A stretch of DNA of 64,000 nucleotides from Cynocephalus volans (lineage: Eukaryota; Chordata; Mammalia; Dermoptera; Cynocephalidae), in NCBI RefSeq assembly GCF_027409185.1, contig NC_084467.1, positions 80,422,501 through 80,486,500 on the forward strand, in the 5' to 3' direction. Below are positions 46,613-57,696 of the stretch, in pieces (within the stretch, counting starts at the first letter, position 1; every line of letters begins with the position of its first letter). The notes below the pieces were generated by a model that saw nothing but the letters and a program-made list of their open reading frames with translations, had not been told where the DNA came from and did no database searches. The translations under genes and the position numbers were made by a program.

Positions 46613-47479
46613 GAAATCGTTTTCTTTTTTTGATGTAGGTGTTTATTGCTATAAAATTTCCTCTTAATATACAGCCTTAGCTGTATCACATAGGTTTTGG
46701 TATGCTGTGTTTCTGTCTTCGTTTGTTTTGAGAAATGTTCTAATTTTTTCCTTAATTTCTTCTTTGACCCATTGGCCATTTGGGGGCCTGTTTAACTTAT
46801 GTGTATTTGTGCAGTTTCAAGAGCTTTTCTTTTCATTGATTTCTAGTTTTATCCCATTAAGTTCAGAAAAAAATATTGATGTGATTTCAATTTTTTTGAA
46901 TTTGTTGAGACTTACTTGTGGCCTAACCTATGGTCAATCCTGGAGAATGTTCCATATGCTGATGAAAAGTATGTGTATTCTGCAGCTGTTGGATGAAATG
47001 CTCTGTATATGTCTGTTAGGTCCATCTGGTCTATGGTGCCATATAAATCTGATGTTTCCTTGTTGATTTCCTGTTTTGATGATCTGGCCAATGCTGAGAG
47101 TGGTGTGTTAAAGTCCCTGACTGTTATTATGTTAGTGTCTATCTCTCCCTTTGGATCTGATAAGATTTGCTTTATATATCTGGTGCTCCTGTGTTGGGTG
47201 CATATATATTTACAATTGTTATATCTTCTTGTTGTATTGATCCCTTTATCATTATATAATACCCTTCCTTGTCTCCTAGTACAGATTTTGATTTAAAGTA
47301 CATTTTATCTGATATAAATATAGCTATTCCTGCTCACTTTTTTTTTCCCATTTACATACAATATCTTTTTCCATCCCTTCATTTTCAGTCTATGTGTGTC
47401 TTTGTAGGTAGTGTGTTTGTTGTAGGTAGTAAATGGATGTGTCATGTTCTTCATCCATTCAGCCAGTCTGTCTTCTTCT

Positions 47480-47642
47480 TTTTTTTAAAGATGACTGGTG
47501 AAGGGATCTTAACCCTTGACTTGGTGTTGTCAGCACCATGCTCTCCTAAATGAGCTAACAAGCCATCCCTATATAGGGATCCAAACCCATGGCCTTGGTG
47601 TTATCAGCACCACACTCTGCCAAGTGAGCCACAGGGCAGCCC
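47480..47642 (-). mobile_element. tRNA-Ile-derived SINE (CYN-like), dimer at L1 edge
   Basis: Minus-strand dimer, 'aagggatcttaacccttgac', linker 'ccatccctatatagggatcc'. L1 text lies on its 3' side only (up to 47478). The right flank ('aagaaaaaaatttttaatta') does not continue the L1, and I see no clean target-site duplication, so a deletion or recombination at the L1 5' end is likely. Confidence 0.9.
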
Positions 47643-47704
47643 AAGAAAAAAATTTTTAATTATCAGGTTGGCAAAATTTAAAACATGTAATGCTGATATC
47701 AATC

Positions 47705-47912
47705 ATAGTAGTTGATGTTTATTAAGTTACTAGTATATGGTACAAACTTTATGTAGATCATCTCTTTTAATATTCGTAACAACACTGAGATGCAGTTTTT
47801 TTGTTTTTTGGTTCTTGGGTTTTTTTAGTAGAGGAAATAGCTCCACTACTAAATGATAGAGCAAAGATTTAAACCCATGCCATCTGATGCCTGGAGCCCA
47901 AGCTCCATTTCA
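47705..47912 (-). repeat. MIR SINE
   Basis: 'tgatgtttattaagttacta', 'aagatttaaacccatgccat', 'ctgatgcctggagcccaagc' follow minus-strand MIR, with a T/G-rich insertion near 47797-47830. Confidence 0.75.
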
Positions 47913-48299
47913 ACATGCCCAGTTGATGAGGAGGCCAGGAAATGGGCATTTACATACACTGTCTGTGGCAGTGTGATTTGCAAAAACATTTAGAGAAAAT
48001 AATGTAGCTATAAATATTAATATTAAAATCTTATTCCTTTGATCTGTCATCCCAGAAATAAAAGAACCACCAGGATGTTGGCATTCCCTATTCTTTGACT
48101 ACTTGTTAGAATTTACCTGTAAAACCATCTGGGCTTGACAATGTTTTTTGTTTTGTTTTGTTTTGTTTTTTAATTTTGTGTTCTGTTTTATTGTGGGTAG
48201 ATTTTAATTTTCTTAATGGTTAAAGGTTTATTTTCAATTTCTGTTGCTTCTTGAATTAATTTTGGCAAATTACATTTTTTTCCAGGAAATCATCTGTGC

Positions 48300-48611
48300 C
48301 ATTTACTAAGTTTTCATCTCACAGTTCCCAGTCCACCCCTTTCTATATCTGCCTGGTGATGCTGGTACTGGGATTCTGTAAACCATGCCTACCTTAAAGT
48401 TTCCATAATCCCAGCCCTAGGGATGTAATTCTTCCTACATTTATTATCCTTATTGTCCTGTCTTCCCTTTCTGTTCCAAAACCTGCTTAACCAAGTCCTT
48501 ATGTTTATTTCTCTCTGTTGAAATACCCAGCAAAGTTTCTGTTTACCCACTAGGACCTCAACTGACCTTGACTGACACAACACCCATATTGTCTAAATTT
48601 TCAAATTCATC
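48300..48611. repeat. unknown insertion inside old L1
   Basis: This ~310-bp segment ('gttcccagtccacccctttc', 'taccttaaagtttccataat', 'ttgactgacacaacacccat') interrupts L1 text that is otherwise consecutive. Size and location suggest a DNA-transposon or LTR remnant, but I do not recognise the family and see no clear terminal repeats. Confidence 0.45.
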
Positions 48612-48744
48612 AGAATAAAGTTGTTTATGGTAACCCCTTATTAAAATCTCTGCAGTATCTGCTGTATGTTCTTTTTTTCATTCCTAATGCATGTGTTTAT
48701 TAATTTTTGTCTATCTCCAGGAGGCTTTTTAATTCTTTCATTTT

Positions 48745-50078
48745 CAACCTTATTTTTTATTGAAACAATTGATTACACATATTTGTGGGGCACAGGGTTG
48801 AATATCCATACCTATGAACAATATATGATGATCAAATCAAGATAATTAGTATATTCATCATTATAAAACATAGTCATTCTTTGTGACCCGTTACCAGTTT
48901 CTTGCTAGCCTTCCCTCCTCCTGGCCCTTTCCTACCTCTAGTAACCATAGTTCTGTTCTCTCCTTTTGAAAGCTCAACATATTATTGTGATTGTTGTATC
49001 TTCCTTTCTTTTTATTTGTTTGTTTTTTAACTCTCACTTATGAGTGAGAACATGCAGTATTTCTCTTTCAGTGCCTGGATTATTTCACATAACATAATTT
49101 TCTCCAAGCTCATCCATGTTGCTTTGAATGGCAGAATTTCATTCTTTTATAATGGCTGAGTAGTATTCCATTGTGACTATATACCACATTTTCCTCATCC
49201 AGTCATCCACTGGTGGACATTTAGGTTGGTTCCATATCTTAGCTATTGTAAATACAGCTGTGATAACTGTGGGAGTGCAGGAATCCCTTCGACACGATGA
49301 TTTCCATTCCTTTGGGTATATAGCCAGCAATGGGATTGCTCAATTGTATGGCAGTTCTATCTGTAGTTGTTTGAGAAAACTCCATGGTGTTTTCCATAAT
49401 GGCTGCACTAATTTACAGCCCCCACCAACAGTGTAGGAGGGTTCCCCTTTCTCCACATCCTCACTGGCATTTGTTATTCTCTGTCTTTTTGATAATGGCC
49501 AGTCCAACTGGGATAAGATAATATCTCAATGTGGCTTTGATTTGCATTTCCCTGGTGCTTAGTGATGTTGAGCATTTTCCCATATGCCTGCTGCCCATTT
49601 GCATATCTTCTTTGGAGAAATGTCTATTCAGCTTTTTTTAATTAGGTCAGTTAATTTTTCACTGTTGAGTTCTTTGTATATTCTTGATATTAATCCCTTA
49701 TTGGACGTATGTATAGTTTGTACATATTTTCTCCCATTCTGTAGATTGTCTTTTAACTCTGTTGATTGTTTCCTTTGCTGTGCAGAAGCTTTTTAGTTTG
49801 ATGTAGTACCGTTTGTTGAGTTTTTCTTTTTCTGCTTGTGCTTTTGGGGTCTTATTCATAAACTCTTTGCCCAATCCTACTTCCTGAAGTGTTCCCCCTG
49901 TTTTCTTTTAGGAGTTTTACAGTTTCGGGCCTTATAGTTTCGGGTCTTATAGTCTTTAATCCATTCTGAGTTGATTTTGATAGATGGTGAGAGGTATTGG
50001 TCTAGTTTCATTCTTCTACACATGGATGTCCAGTTTCCCAGCACCACTTATTGAAGAGGCTGTCTTTTCCCTGCTTTA
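48745..50078 (-). mobile_element. LINE-1, 5'-truncated, nested in an older L1
   Basis: 3' tail and UTR at 48745-49060 ('atatttgtggggcacagggt', 'tctagtaaccatagttctgt'). ORF2 C-terminal part follows, with a 63-codon frame at 49139-49330 reading '[20 protein letters not shown]'. It continues to about 50078 within ORF2. A short local duplication, 'tttcgggccttatag' then 'tttcgggtcttatag' (49923-49952), lies inside. Not coding-competent. Confidence 0.88.
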
Positions 50079-50522
50079 GCTACATGTTTGAATGAAGTAT
50101 TTTCATTATTCTTCACATCTATATATATCTTCTAATTTCCTTCATGAGTTCTTCTCTGAGCCATGAATTATTTAGAAGTGTTTTAAAATTTCTAAATGTA
50201 TAGAGTATTTAAGAATTACCCTTTTCGTGTTCATTTCTAATCGGCTTGCATTGCAGTTAAATCAGTATGATTAATTTCTGTGATATTTGCTGAGAATTCC
50301 ATTATAATTTTAGTAGTGATCAATTTTTATAAATATTTTATATGTACAAAATTCTCAAATTTGGGGCACAGAATTCTATGTATGCCCATTAGATCAAGTT
50401 TAATTGCATTGTTGAAATAAATCTTCCATATCCACATCTTTTTGATTTATCAATTTGAGTGATATGTTAAAATCTCCTGCTGTAATGATGAAATTGTCAG
50501 TTTCTCCTTGTGATTCAGTCAC

Positions 50523-50540
50523 TTTTTTTTTTTTTTTTTT
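50523..50540. repeat. poly(T) homopolymer, 18 bp
   Basis: T18 run at the edge of the old L1. It may be the tail of a minus-strand insertion beginning here, but the text to its right is not recognisable as a retroelement. Confidence 0.8.
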
Positions 50541-51180
50541 GCTTTAAAGCACTAGAATGGAAGGACATATAAGGTTATTAAATGCAGCAGAGTATCTTGG
50601 GAAAAACCTGAAAATAACACTTCTAAATGTCCATTACCGGTAAATTGACTGAATTTACTCTATAAAATATTATTATATAGCCATCTGAAAGCATGAATTT
50701 GTTCTGTATTTACTAACCTAGAGGGAGGCTCACATTATGTGAAAAAGGCAAGTTGCAGAGTATGTATATTGTGATCCCATTTTTAGTAAACAAAACAAAA
50801 GCCTCTTTATTTATGAACATGTTTGAAAAAAGGCTAAGGCCAGTTCTTCTGGCAAGTAATTGGAGGGGAAGGATAGGATTAACAAATACCTTTGTTTTAT
50901 TTCATCTTCTACAATAACTTCGGCAAGTTAAGCATAGTAAGAATGTGATGATCTTTGGAGGCCTGATAGATATGCCATGTGAAAAAAAGCAAGTCATAAG
51001 TATTAAAATCTGATCTTTATTATAGGACATGTACATGTTGCTTTGAACATAAGGAAATGTCTGGAAACATATACACTAAATCAGTATTCTTATATCTAAG
51101 TGGGAGGTTTATGGAGCCTTTTCCCTGCTAAGTATGTCTGTATTATTTGCATTCATTTTATACATACAGGTTGTGTGAGC
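50541..51180. other. unassigned sequence, no gene seen
   Basis: Text such as 'attatatagccatctgaaag' and 'gagggaggctcacattatgt' resembles an old LINE 3' UTR. Not assigned. Confidence 0.35.
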
Positions 51181-51193
51181 AAGAAAAAAATTT

Positions 51194-51290
51194 GGGGCTG
51201 GCCAGTTAACTTACTCAGTAGAGTGCGGTGTTGATAACACCAAGGTCAAGGGTTCAGATCCACATACAAGCCAGCCTCAAAAGAAAAAAA
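51194..51290 (+). mobile_element. tRNA-Ile-derived SINE (CYN-like), full monomer
   Basis: The tRNA-like part at 51196-51276 begins GGCTGGC and ends GCCAGCC, which pair perfectly as a 7-bp acceptor stem. The anticodon arm CGGTG-TTGATAA-CACCA puts GAT (isoleucine) in the anticodon place. The T arm is damaged by an extra A (gggttcagatcc). An A-rich tail and A-rich flanking repeats (aagaaaaaaattt) follow. A tRNA finder may report it as tRNA-Ile or a pseudo-tRNA; it is a SINE. Confidence 0.9.
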
Positions 51291-51297
51291 ATTTTTT

Positions 51298-51755
51298 TTT
51301 AATTAGAGGATGTCACTACAAAAAAGTGATGGACTCTCTCAACACCAGCCCAGACACATCCACACAAAATCTTACATACAATTTTAGGCAGTTGGTAGAT
51401 TTTCTGAAGCCCATTTATGGACCACCCAGGTTTCTGCTTCAGTAGATACAAGGAGTTTAGTGGCAGAAAAATTAACCTGCCAATTTCTCCCTGGTGTCCT
51501 CTGAGAAGAGCTGGCTCCAAGGGGCAATGTTGGTACTTGAAAATGGCTGAACCCTTATCTGTAACGAGGTCTCCAACCTTGCTTGAGCGACACGCAGCTT
51601 ACGCCCGTTACACTGCTCCTGCATTGTGGGCACCTACCCGTGTATGGTGTGAGAGGTGGGCTGCTGGCCTTGATACCACACCATCTAATTCACTAATTCT
51701 CAAAAGGAGAAGAGATAGGGATCTGGGACTGTGCTTTGTACAAGCATATTCAACA
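51298..51755. other. unassigned sequence, no gene seen
   Basis: A 114-codon plus frame (51417-51761) lacks any recognised domain. The flanks show L2 and SINE. Treated as chance. Confidence 0.35.
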
Positions 51756-51759
51756 TTAT

Positions 51760-52110
51760 AATTTGGGACTTTGAGCTTTACCCTGAAGACAAATGGAGGA
51801 ATTACTTAAAGGCTTCAAGTTGGGAAGTAACGTGACCTGAGTCTTTTCAGGATTACTTTGGCTGCATGGTGGAGAAAGGATTGGAGGGAGCGAGACGGGA
51901 AGTCGGCATACTAGTTAGGCAGCTGTTGCAGGAACTCGGCTCGAGATAATGGCTCTTAGGCAGTGGGTAATGTAGCAGGAGTCAGTGGTTTGGAAAAAGA
52001 GATATTTAAGGTAGAATAACACTTGGACTTAATAATTTGGGGGTGGGGGAGCCGAAGAGGCTCCAGTTACATTCCCAGGTTTCTGTCTTAGGCAACAGGA
52101 AGAGGATAGT
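51760..52110 (-). repeat. L2 LINE fragment
   Basis: 'ctttaccctgaagacaaatg', 'gattactttggctgcatggt' and 'aggcagctgttgcaggaact' match the L2 body on the minus strand. Confidence 0.75.
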
Positions 52111-52470
52111 ACTGTATTGAGACATGGAATGACGGAAGCAGCACTGCGGTATTTGAAGGGGATGAAAACAGTAGATCCTAAATGCATGTTATTTTTCTTT
52201 CCTTGACTCTAGGAGATTGACAGAAGGCCCAGGAATGTATTCCAGGGCATTCCGTGTCTCCTGCCATGTTTTTCAAGGAGAGTGACAGCTCCTGCTGCAC
52301 CATCCCTCTGGTCTATCCACCCTTCCCTCTGCTCTAGTGAGTCTCTTAGCCTTTCCCCTCCCTCACCCTCACACACAGTTGGAGCAGACAACACACTTAG
52401 GAAAGTCACAGTGAGAAAAGTTATACAGCCTGAGGGCAGAATTTAGTGATAACCAAACAAGACATGTATT
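52111..52470. other. sequence beyond the putative gene 3' end
   Basis: No repeat or exon recognised. If the poly(A) signal at 52490 is real, this is intergenic DNA downstream of that gene. Confidence 0.35.
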
Positions 52471-52489
52471 AATCATCGATATATATCTT

Positions 52490-52495
52490 TTTATT
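52490..52495 (-). terminator. candidate polyadenylation signal AATAAA
   Basis: Minus strand reads ctgtgcataataaaaagata. It is the canonical hexamer, at the far end of the repeat-free block downstream of the candidate terminal exon. Cleavage would be expected 10-30 bases further, near 52465-52480. Confidence 0.45.
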
Positions 52496-55400
52496 ATGCA
52501 CAGATAAAGGACTTAAAACTGTGGTTATCAAAACGATACATCTAAGCATATTCACAAAATTGCTGACACACTGAACACAGAAAAGAATACAACGGGGGTG
52601 CTCAAACTTGCCACAGGGATTTCAAGGGTACTCTTTTTACCCTCATAGCTGATGAAAAACAGCAACAAAATCAGGCTCATTCAGGAAAAACCAGAAGAGA
52701 GAAGTATTGTATTTGGAAACTGATAATAGTCCTTTTTAGAAAAACATCTGTCAGTTTCATGAACAACCCCCAGATAAAACAAATAGGAAAAAAATCACTT
52801 ATACGACTTATCCAACAAAATGTGCTGTTAACACAACCAGCAGTACAATCATCATTCAGACCATGAGGTAGTTACAGTACAAAAAGACCTGCACGTGCAG
52901 GCACAACCCACACACTCACACTCATGCCCGCTAAGAACGCACACAGGAAATGGATTTACACTGCATTATGAGACAAGGAAGAGACAACGTTTTGTTTAGA
53001 AAATGCTAGAGAAACAACTTAGACAGAAGAAATCTGACTTTTTAAAATACAGCTTGGTAAACACCACATGGCGAAAAGCTATAGGATATTACACAATCTG
53101 CCTTGGAGTTTAGAGCATTTTCAACAATAGCTTTAGCATCAAACAAACAAAACAGCCTCTGTGAATTAAGGGTGTAGCCTATAGAAATAACAGAAGACTT
53201 TGCAGATAGAAGAGTTTAACTGGAATATAACAACCATTCTAAAGAAACTTGGAGAACATGTTAAAAAAAAAGTAGAGCTTATACTTTGTATTACAACTGT
53301 GAAGTAGAAAGCAATCCAAAAATGCTGTAACAAGAGGGTAGGGAGAAAACACCTTATTTTTTTATGTTCATTTTTTAGAAACATTTCAGAAATACTGAAT
53401 GACACTCACTCTCCAATATGGGATCAGGTTTCATCGACATGGATTTCCTGATCTGAATAATACTTCTGACAATGAGACCCAAACAAATAAAAGGTAATTT
53501 TTTTCTTCTCTCTCTCTCTCTTTTAAAAATCTTTTGGTTTGTATCTATAAATTTGTAAGTTAATTTTAAGTTATTTATAAAAATTATTGGCAATGTAGCA
53601 TCTCTCTTAAAAATATATTTAAATATATTACAGGTTTTAACCCTGTCCATCTAAGAAATGAATCTTTTAATACCTCCTAATAGCTAATTTTCTTTTTAAC
53701 AAGATGGAAAGGATTTTTTAAAAAGCAAAGAACTGATCAAAAGAATTCACAGTAATTGAAATTAAACATTTCATATGGAGTAACTTAAATTTATCTAAAA
53801 CACTTAAATATATCTTTATACACAAATTTTTGTAGTAAAATATAGCTATAAGTGACTTAAAGACTCTAGTCTTCTTTGAAGACATCTTTAAACTTTTTAT
53901 ACATAGAATATGCTAAAACAATACATTCTGCTGAAGGTTAGGCAAAGCGCATTATTTTCAAACACAGGTAGCGTAATCTAGGTCCTCCACTCTGATACCC
54001 TTATGTTAAAAAAATTAACAAAAGGAAAAAAATTCTCTAATCTTGCATCTTCATTCATATGTGGAAATCTGAAAACTTTTCAATACATCAACATAGATAG
54101 CCTGGAAATCTCAGCTCTAACATAATCTGTTTTAGTTTAAATTATCCCAATTGAGTGTCTGCATCTATCAAATCAATCAGATTATTACTCAATATAATTG
54201 GGTGATAATGATTGTCCGCCTTCACCTACTGGCTTGCCATGCAGACACTGCCCTAAGGTTTTGAGTTTTATCAATATTTCCTACCTAAGGTTCTATTCAC
54301 AGAGAGCCAGGCACAACTTCCTTATTTTAAGGGCAGTGAGATTTGCTTATGAATATTTTGGAGTAGTATCTAACTTGTTCTATTTATGTACTTCTAAGTC
54401 ATCAGAGGAAAAATTCTGGAAAAAGAATACTATTTAATTTGCAATGAAGCTATCTTCAGCAATAAATGATTTGGCATGGAAATTTTCCTCTGGCATTCTT
54501 TTCTTAACATAGAGGCATCACTGAGCTTACTTAGCTGCAAAGTGGCATCATATTATTCCGTTTAATGAAATTCACCTCAAATCCTTTTTGAGTTTGGGAT
54601 TTTTTAAGGCAAGAGAATTAAAGTAATCAAAATGAGTGCCCTTTTCCATATCTCAGTACTGTCTTGGCAGAACTGGCGACCCTGCAGATAACCAACTGGC
54701 CAACAGTATCCGCCATACATTTGCATCTCACACGAGTTTGGTTTTTACAAAAGGGCCTATTAAAAAGGCTGATATGTTTGAGTGGAAACACTCCTCCTAC
54801 CAAATATACTTAATAATAAGTTGCAACTGTGAAAGCATAGGACATTATCAAAAGGGGAATGAATTTTCTCTTTTCCCACCAAGAAAATGAATGTGCCAGA
54901 TGACGTATTATATATACTTGTGTTTGCATACACATACACCTATCACTACAGATTCCTCCTCAACTTTACAACTGAACTTTGCTCCAATTTACACATTAAT
55001 TTATCAGAACAAAATGTCAGAAATGGGCACAAATCTGCCAATTCCAGATTCTGGCCATTTTCAATTTCTATATGCCTGTAAGAAATACAAAATTTGCATT
55101 AAGACATTTTGCAGTCAGCATGTGCGAGTGTGGGGAGGAACAGAAAGCTGACACAATAATCAGCATTGGTTTTGGCCCAGGGCACAAGAAAGGAATGTTG
55201 CCTTGACAGGTATCAGGATGCTGTCCCCAAGGGTGCTGCCCTATCAAGCAGACATATCAGACCCACAGGGCATGACTGCAAGGTCAGAAGTGTGCATCCA
55301 GACAAAGGTGCAAATTAGACAAGGAGAACCACTTAGAAAGCCTTGAGGCAAGTTTTACATCTTGGTTTGGATTTAAAAGAATCTTTGGCCACATTGCCTC

Positions 55401-55641
55401 GCTGTTCTACTATTTGGCTATTATTCTTTTACCAATTCCTCGAGACTGGGCAAAACTCAGGGCCCCAGATTATGGATGTTCTCACCTGGACAAAGCAGCA
55501 TTTTAAAAACTGGCATGTGTTTCACATTAAAAACCCCCCAGGCCTGTGAGGGACTGGTGGAGAAGGCCACCATCTTAGCTTTCTCACATGAATTCTAGTG
55601 TGTTATGGAAGTCCAGGGGTCACATTTACACTAGCCCTGGC

Positions 55642-55655
55642 GGGGGGGGGGGGGG
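55642..55655. repeat. poly(G) homopolymer, 14 bp
   Basis: G14 run on plus (C14 on minus), rare in mammalian genomes, about 85 bases past the candidate stop codon. Prone to sequencing error and polymorphism, and able to form G-quadruplexes. Confidence 0.9.
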
Positions 55656-55738
55656 TGAATACGACAGGTGATCTTTACACTGAAATTCACTCTCTCTTTA
55701 CAAGGGACCCTGGGGGGCAGCTCAGCTGTCAGGCTGGG

Positions 55739-55857
55739 CTAGGCTGTGCTGCTGCTGGAGCAGGGCGTGCTCTGTATGCTGCCGATGCTGTGGGCTGCAC
55801 TGCTGTTTTCTGAGGCTGGTGGTGAGGTGGGTACTTGCTGCCTTCTTGATGTCTCCC
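55739..55857 (-). CDS. candidate last coding exon, gene unidentified
   Basis: On the minus strand a strong 3' splice site precedes this segment: about 25 bases rich in pyrimidines (plus-strand 55863-55890), ending in CTACAG at 55863-55858. One frame of the exon reads ETSRRQQVPTSPPASENS, continues SSAAHSIGSIQSTPCSSS and ends STA before a TAG stop at 55741-55739, a Ser/Thr/Ala-rich tail typical of disordered C-termini. Two other frames are open across the same stretch and end at TGA codons slightly further down, so the true frame cannot be settled here. I do not recognise the protein. The upstream exon must lie beyond 64000 or be too short for me to see. It could also be a chance splice-like site. 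Confidence 0.35.
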
Positions 55858-57696
55858 CTGTAGTGAATAAAGAAAAGGGGAGAAAACAGATGCATGTCAT
55901 GTATGTGCATTTCTGAAAAAAAAATCCCCGTTCCTGCTTTTCCCATTTTTCTCAACTGTGGGCAGAAGCAACAAGACCAGGTCCTGGATGGCTGCAAGAC
56001 CTTCCACCAAAAAGTGATTCTGTTTGTTATTGTTTTTAAAGCCTCATGTACAAGGAAAAGAGGACAGCTCTCCAGCTATCTGACAGGTGGGTTATAAAGT
56101 GGCTAAGACCTCTAACAATTGATGACATATCCTCTGGAATTCAGGGCCTGCGACCTTTGAAGAAACCCCCCTCATCTGGACTGTGTGAGCACCTGTATTC
56201 AAGAAACGCTGTCCTTTTCTCTCATAAAGATATTTTAAAGTTTGGAGGCTAAGACCTTTAAACTGTAATAAGAAGACCATGGCAATTTGGGGGCCTTTTT
56301 CTGAATGCACTTGTTGAAAACCAGGGTGGTGAAGTGTAGATTTTGCCCTAGCTACAGTAGAGCACACAGTCTACCTAAGAAATAGGGGTGGAAAGAAAGG
56401 CTACTATCAGAGAAACCCTTTAGGGAAGAGGTTCAGCTGTTTGCACATGGGGACTGTGGTTGCCAACAAACACCCCCCTTCCACACTGAGATTCAGCGTG
56501 GAGTGCAGCATGAGTGTCCCCTAACGCTGAGCATCCTACTTTTCATTACACATCCCACTGCATTTTAGCTAAAACCATTCTCCATGCCAAATGTGCAGTG
56601 CTTTGGAGGGGAAGGAAGCCTTGGGTCACACACATGGTTTGCATTTAACAGTGCAAAAGGCCCTAGACTTAGTCTTTTCTTCAGTGCAACCCTCAAAAAA
56701 TGGCTCTAGGAAGGGAAAAGTGATCGGGACTCTCTGATGAAAAACACTGCATTTTCTTTGAAAAGTCAGAACATAAATTTCATAAACTTCTGGTAAGCAG
56801 TCTCCCCCCTCCAATGTGGGAAGCCCCAGAGGGCCAGGTCTGTTTACGAATGAGCCTTCTCTTTCCTGTCATGCAGAAATACACATCTATCAGCCAGAGA
56901 TAAGCAACTCTCCCTGCCGCTTCATTAGAACAAAACACACGAGCAAAAGCTCTGCCCTCTAAGCACAGCAATCGAGCCTGTTACTTCCATTCCCCTTATG
57001 GGGCCCCTCAAAAGCTTCTGCCAAAAAATCAGTTCTACAAAACGTAGAACTGGCTCATGCCCCTGGGGCTGGTTACAGCTTTCGCTGTCACCCATTTTAC
57101 AAACCCCAAAGCTACACACACTTTTGCATCACCCTCAGAGCATGTATGTGCTTATTGTATACATGGCCCTTGTGTTTCCTCTAATTATCTTTTCCTCTGG
57201 GATTGGTGGGATGAAGAGGGGGCAGGGGTCAATATTCCTCAGAAGGAGAGAAGCACTGTATGTTTACTCTTTTTTCTGGAAATCTATATTTTGGACCCTC
57301 CCCAGCATTGCCCCCTACCCTTCATGTGTATATGTAACTAAGGGTGGGCAGTTTGCTTTAATGGCAGTAACTTTCTGCCAAAAATTCACTTGCTCCAGAG
57401 TGGGAGCTTTATTTCTAGAAGAGAATCAAATCTCTTAACAATTCTGAAGTGCAAAAACAAAAAACCCCAAAACCCAAACCAAAACGCTCCAGAGGCCTGA
57501 ACAACTGTAGATATGTTTTAAGAATGCAGCCCCTTACAACCCACGTGTTGATCCACACCCAGCTGCATCCTCATGTTATCAATTAGAAGAACTATGTGGC
57601 TAGACGTGAACCACATTTTAAAAATGTCTTTTCCCATTTAAATAAAAGATATATCAGAAAAGCAGGAGGTAAGTCAACCTCCCGCTCCTTTTTTTT
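55858..57696. other. repeat-poor sequence, likely intron if the exon is real
   Basis: No repeat recognised, and no second exon with good splice sites found. Chance frames up to 146 codons (plus, 56998-57438) have mixed hydrophobic composition but no domain. The low repeat content next to the candidate exon suggests older, possibly constrained, sequence. Confidence 0.35.

Larger units (their letters stand above)
42490..47478 (-). mobile_element. LINE-1, long minus-strand copy with LTR and SINE insertions
   Basis: 3' UTR at 42490-42860, then ORF2 read in reverse. The C-terminal frame 42862-43104 has 'IAKSWNQPKSPSTDDWIKKM'. 44660-44974 has '[11 protein letters not shown]'-type and '[14 protein letters not shown]' text. 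45110-45379 holds the reverse-transcriptase catalytic motif FADDMIL. 46700-47440 covers the N-terminal endonuclease region. Frames are broken in many places, so no active ORF2p. The copy is split by a solo LTR (43191-43903) and a SINE (46451-46612); another SINE (47480) marks its left-over 5' limit. About 4.1 kb of L1 remains; ORF1 and the 5' UTR are absent. Confidence 0.92.
48110..50515 (-). mobile_element. old LINE-1 (L1M-like) carrying nested insertions
   Basis: Three ordered pieces of one minus-strand ORF2: 48110-48300 ('aaccatctgggcttgacaat'), about 48612-48740 ('ataaagttgtttatggtaac', 'ttttttcattcctaatgcat') and about 50080-50515 ('ttctctgagccatgaattat', 'tatgcccattagatcaagtt', 'aaaatctcctgctgtaatga'). 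They run from the reverse-transcriptase to the endonuclease region. The gaps are filled by a ~300-bp unknown insert (48300-48610) and a younger L1 (48745-50078). All frames broken. Confidence 0.75.
52475..55738 (-). other. putative long 3' UTR of an unidentified gene
   Basis: About 3.26 kb of AT-rich sequence in which I recognise no transposable element, in strong contrast to both neighbours. On the minus strand it follows a stop codon (55739-55741) and ends in a canonical poly(A) signal (AATAAA, plus-strand 52490-52495) with T/G-rich sequence just beyond. This is what a long vertebrate 3' UTR looks like. It contains a C14 run (G14 on plus at 55642-55655) shortly after the stop. The function of the gene is unknown to me. 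The alternative is simply a repeat-poor intergenic stretch. Confidence 0.45.

Noticed and set aside
56998..57438. 146-codon plus-strand frame as an exon
   Set aside because: No splice sites in suitable phase, no known domain, and two overlapping frames are equally open.
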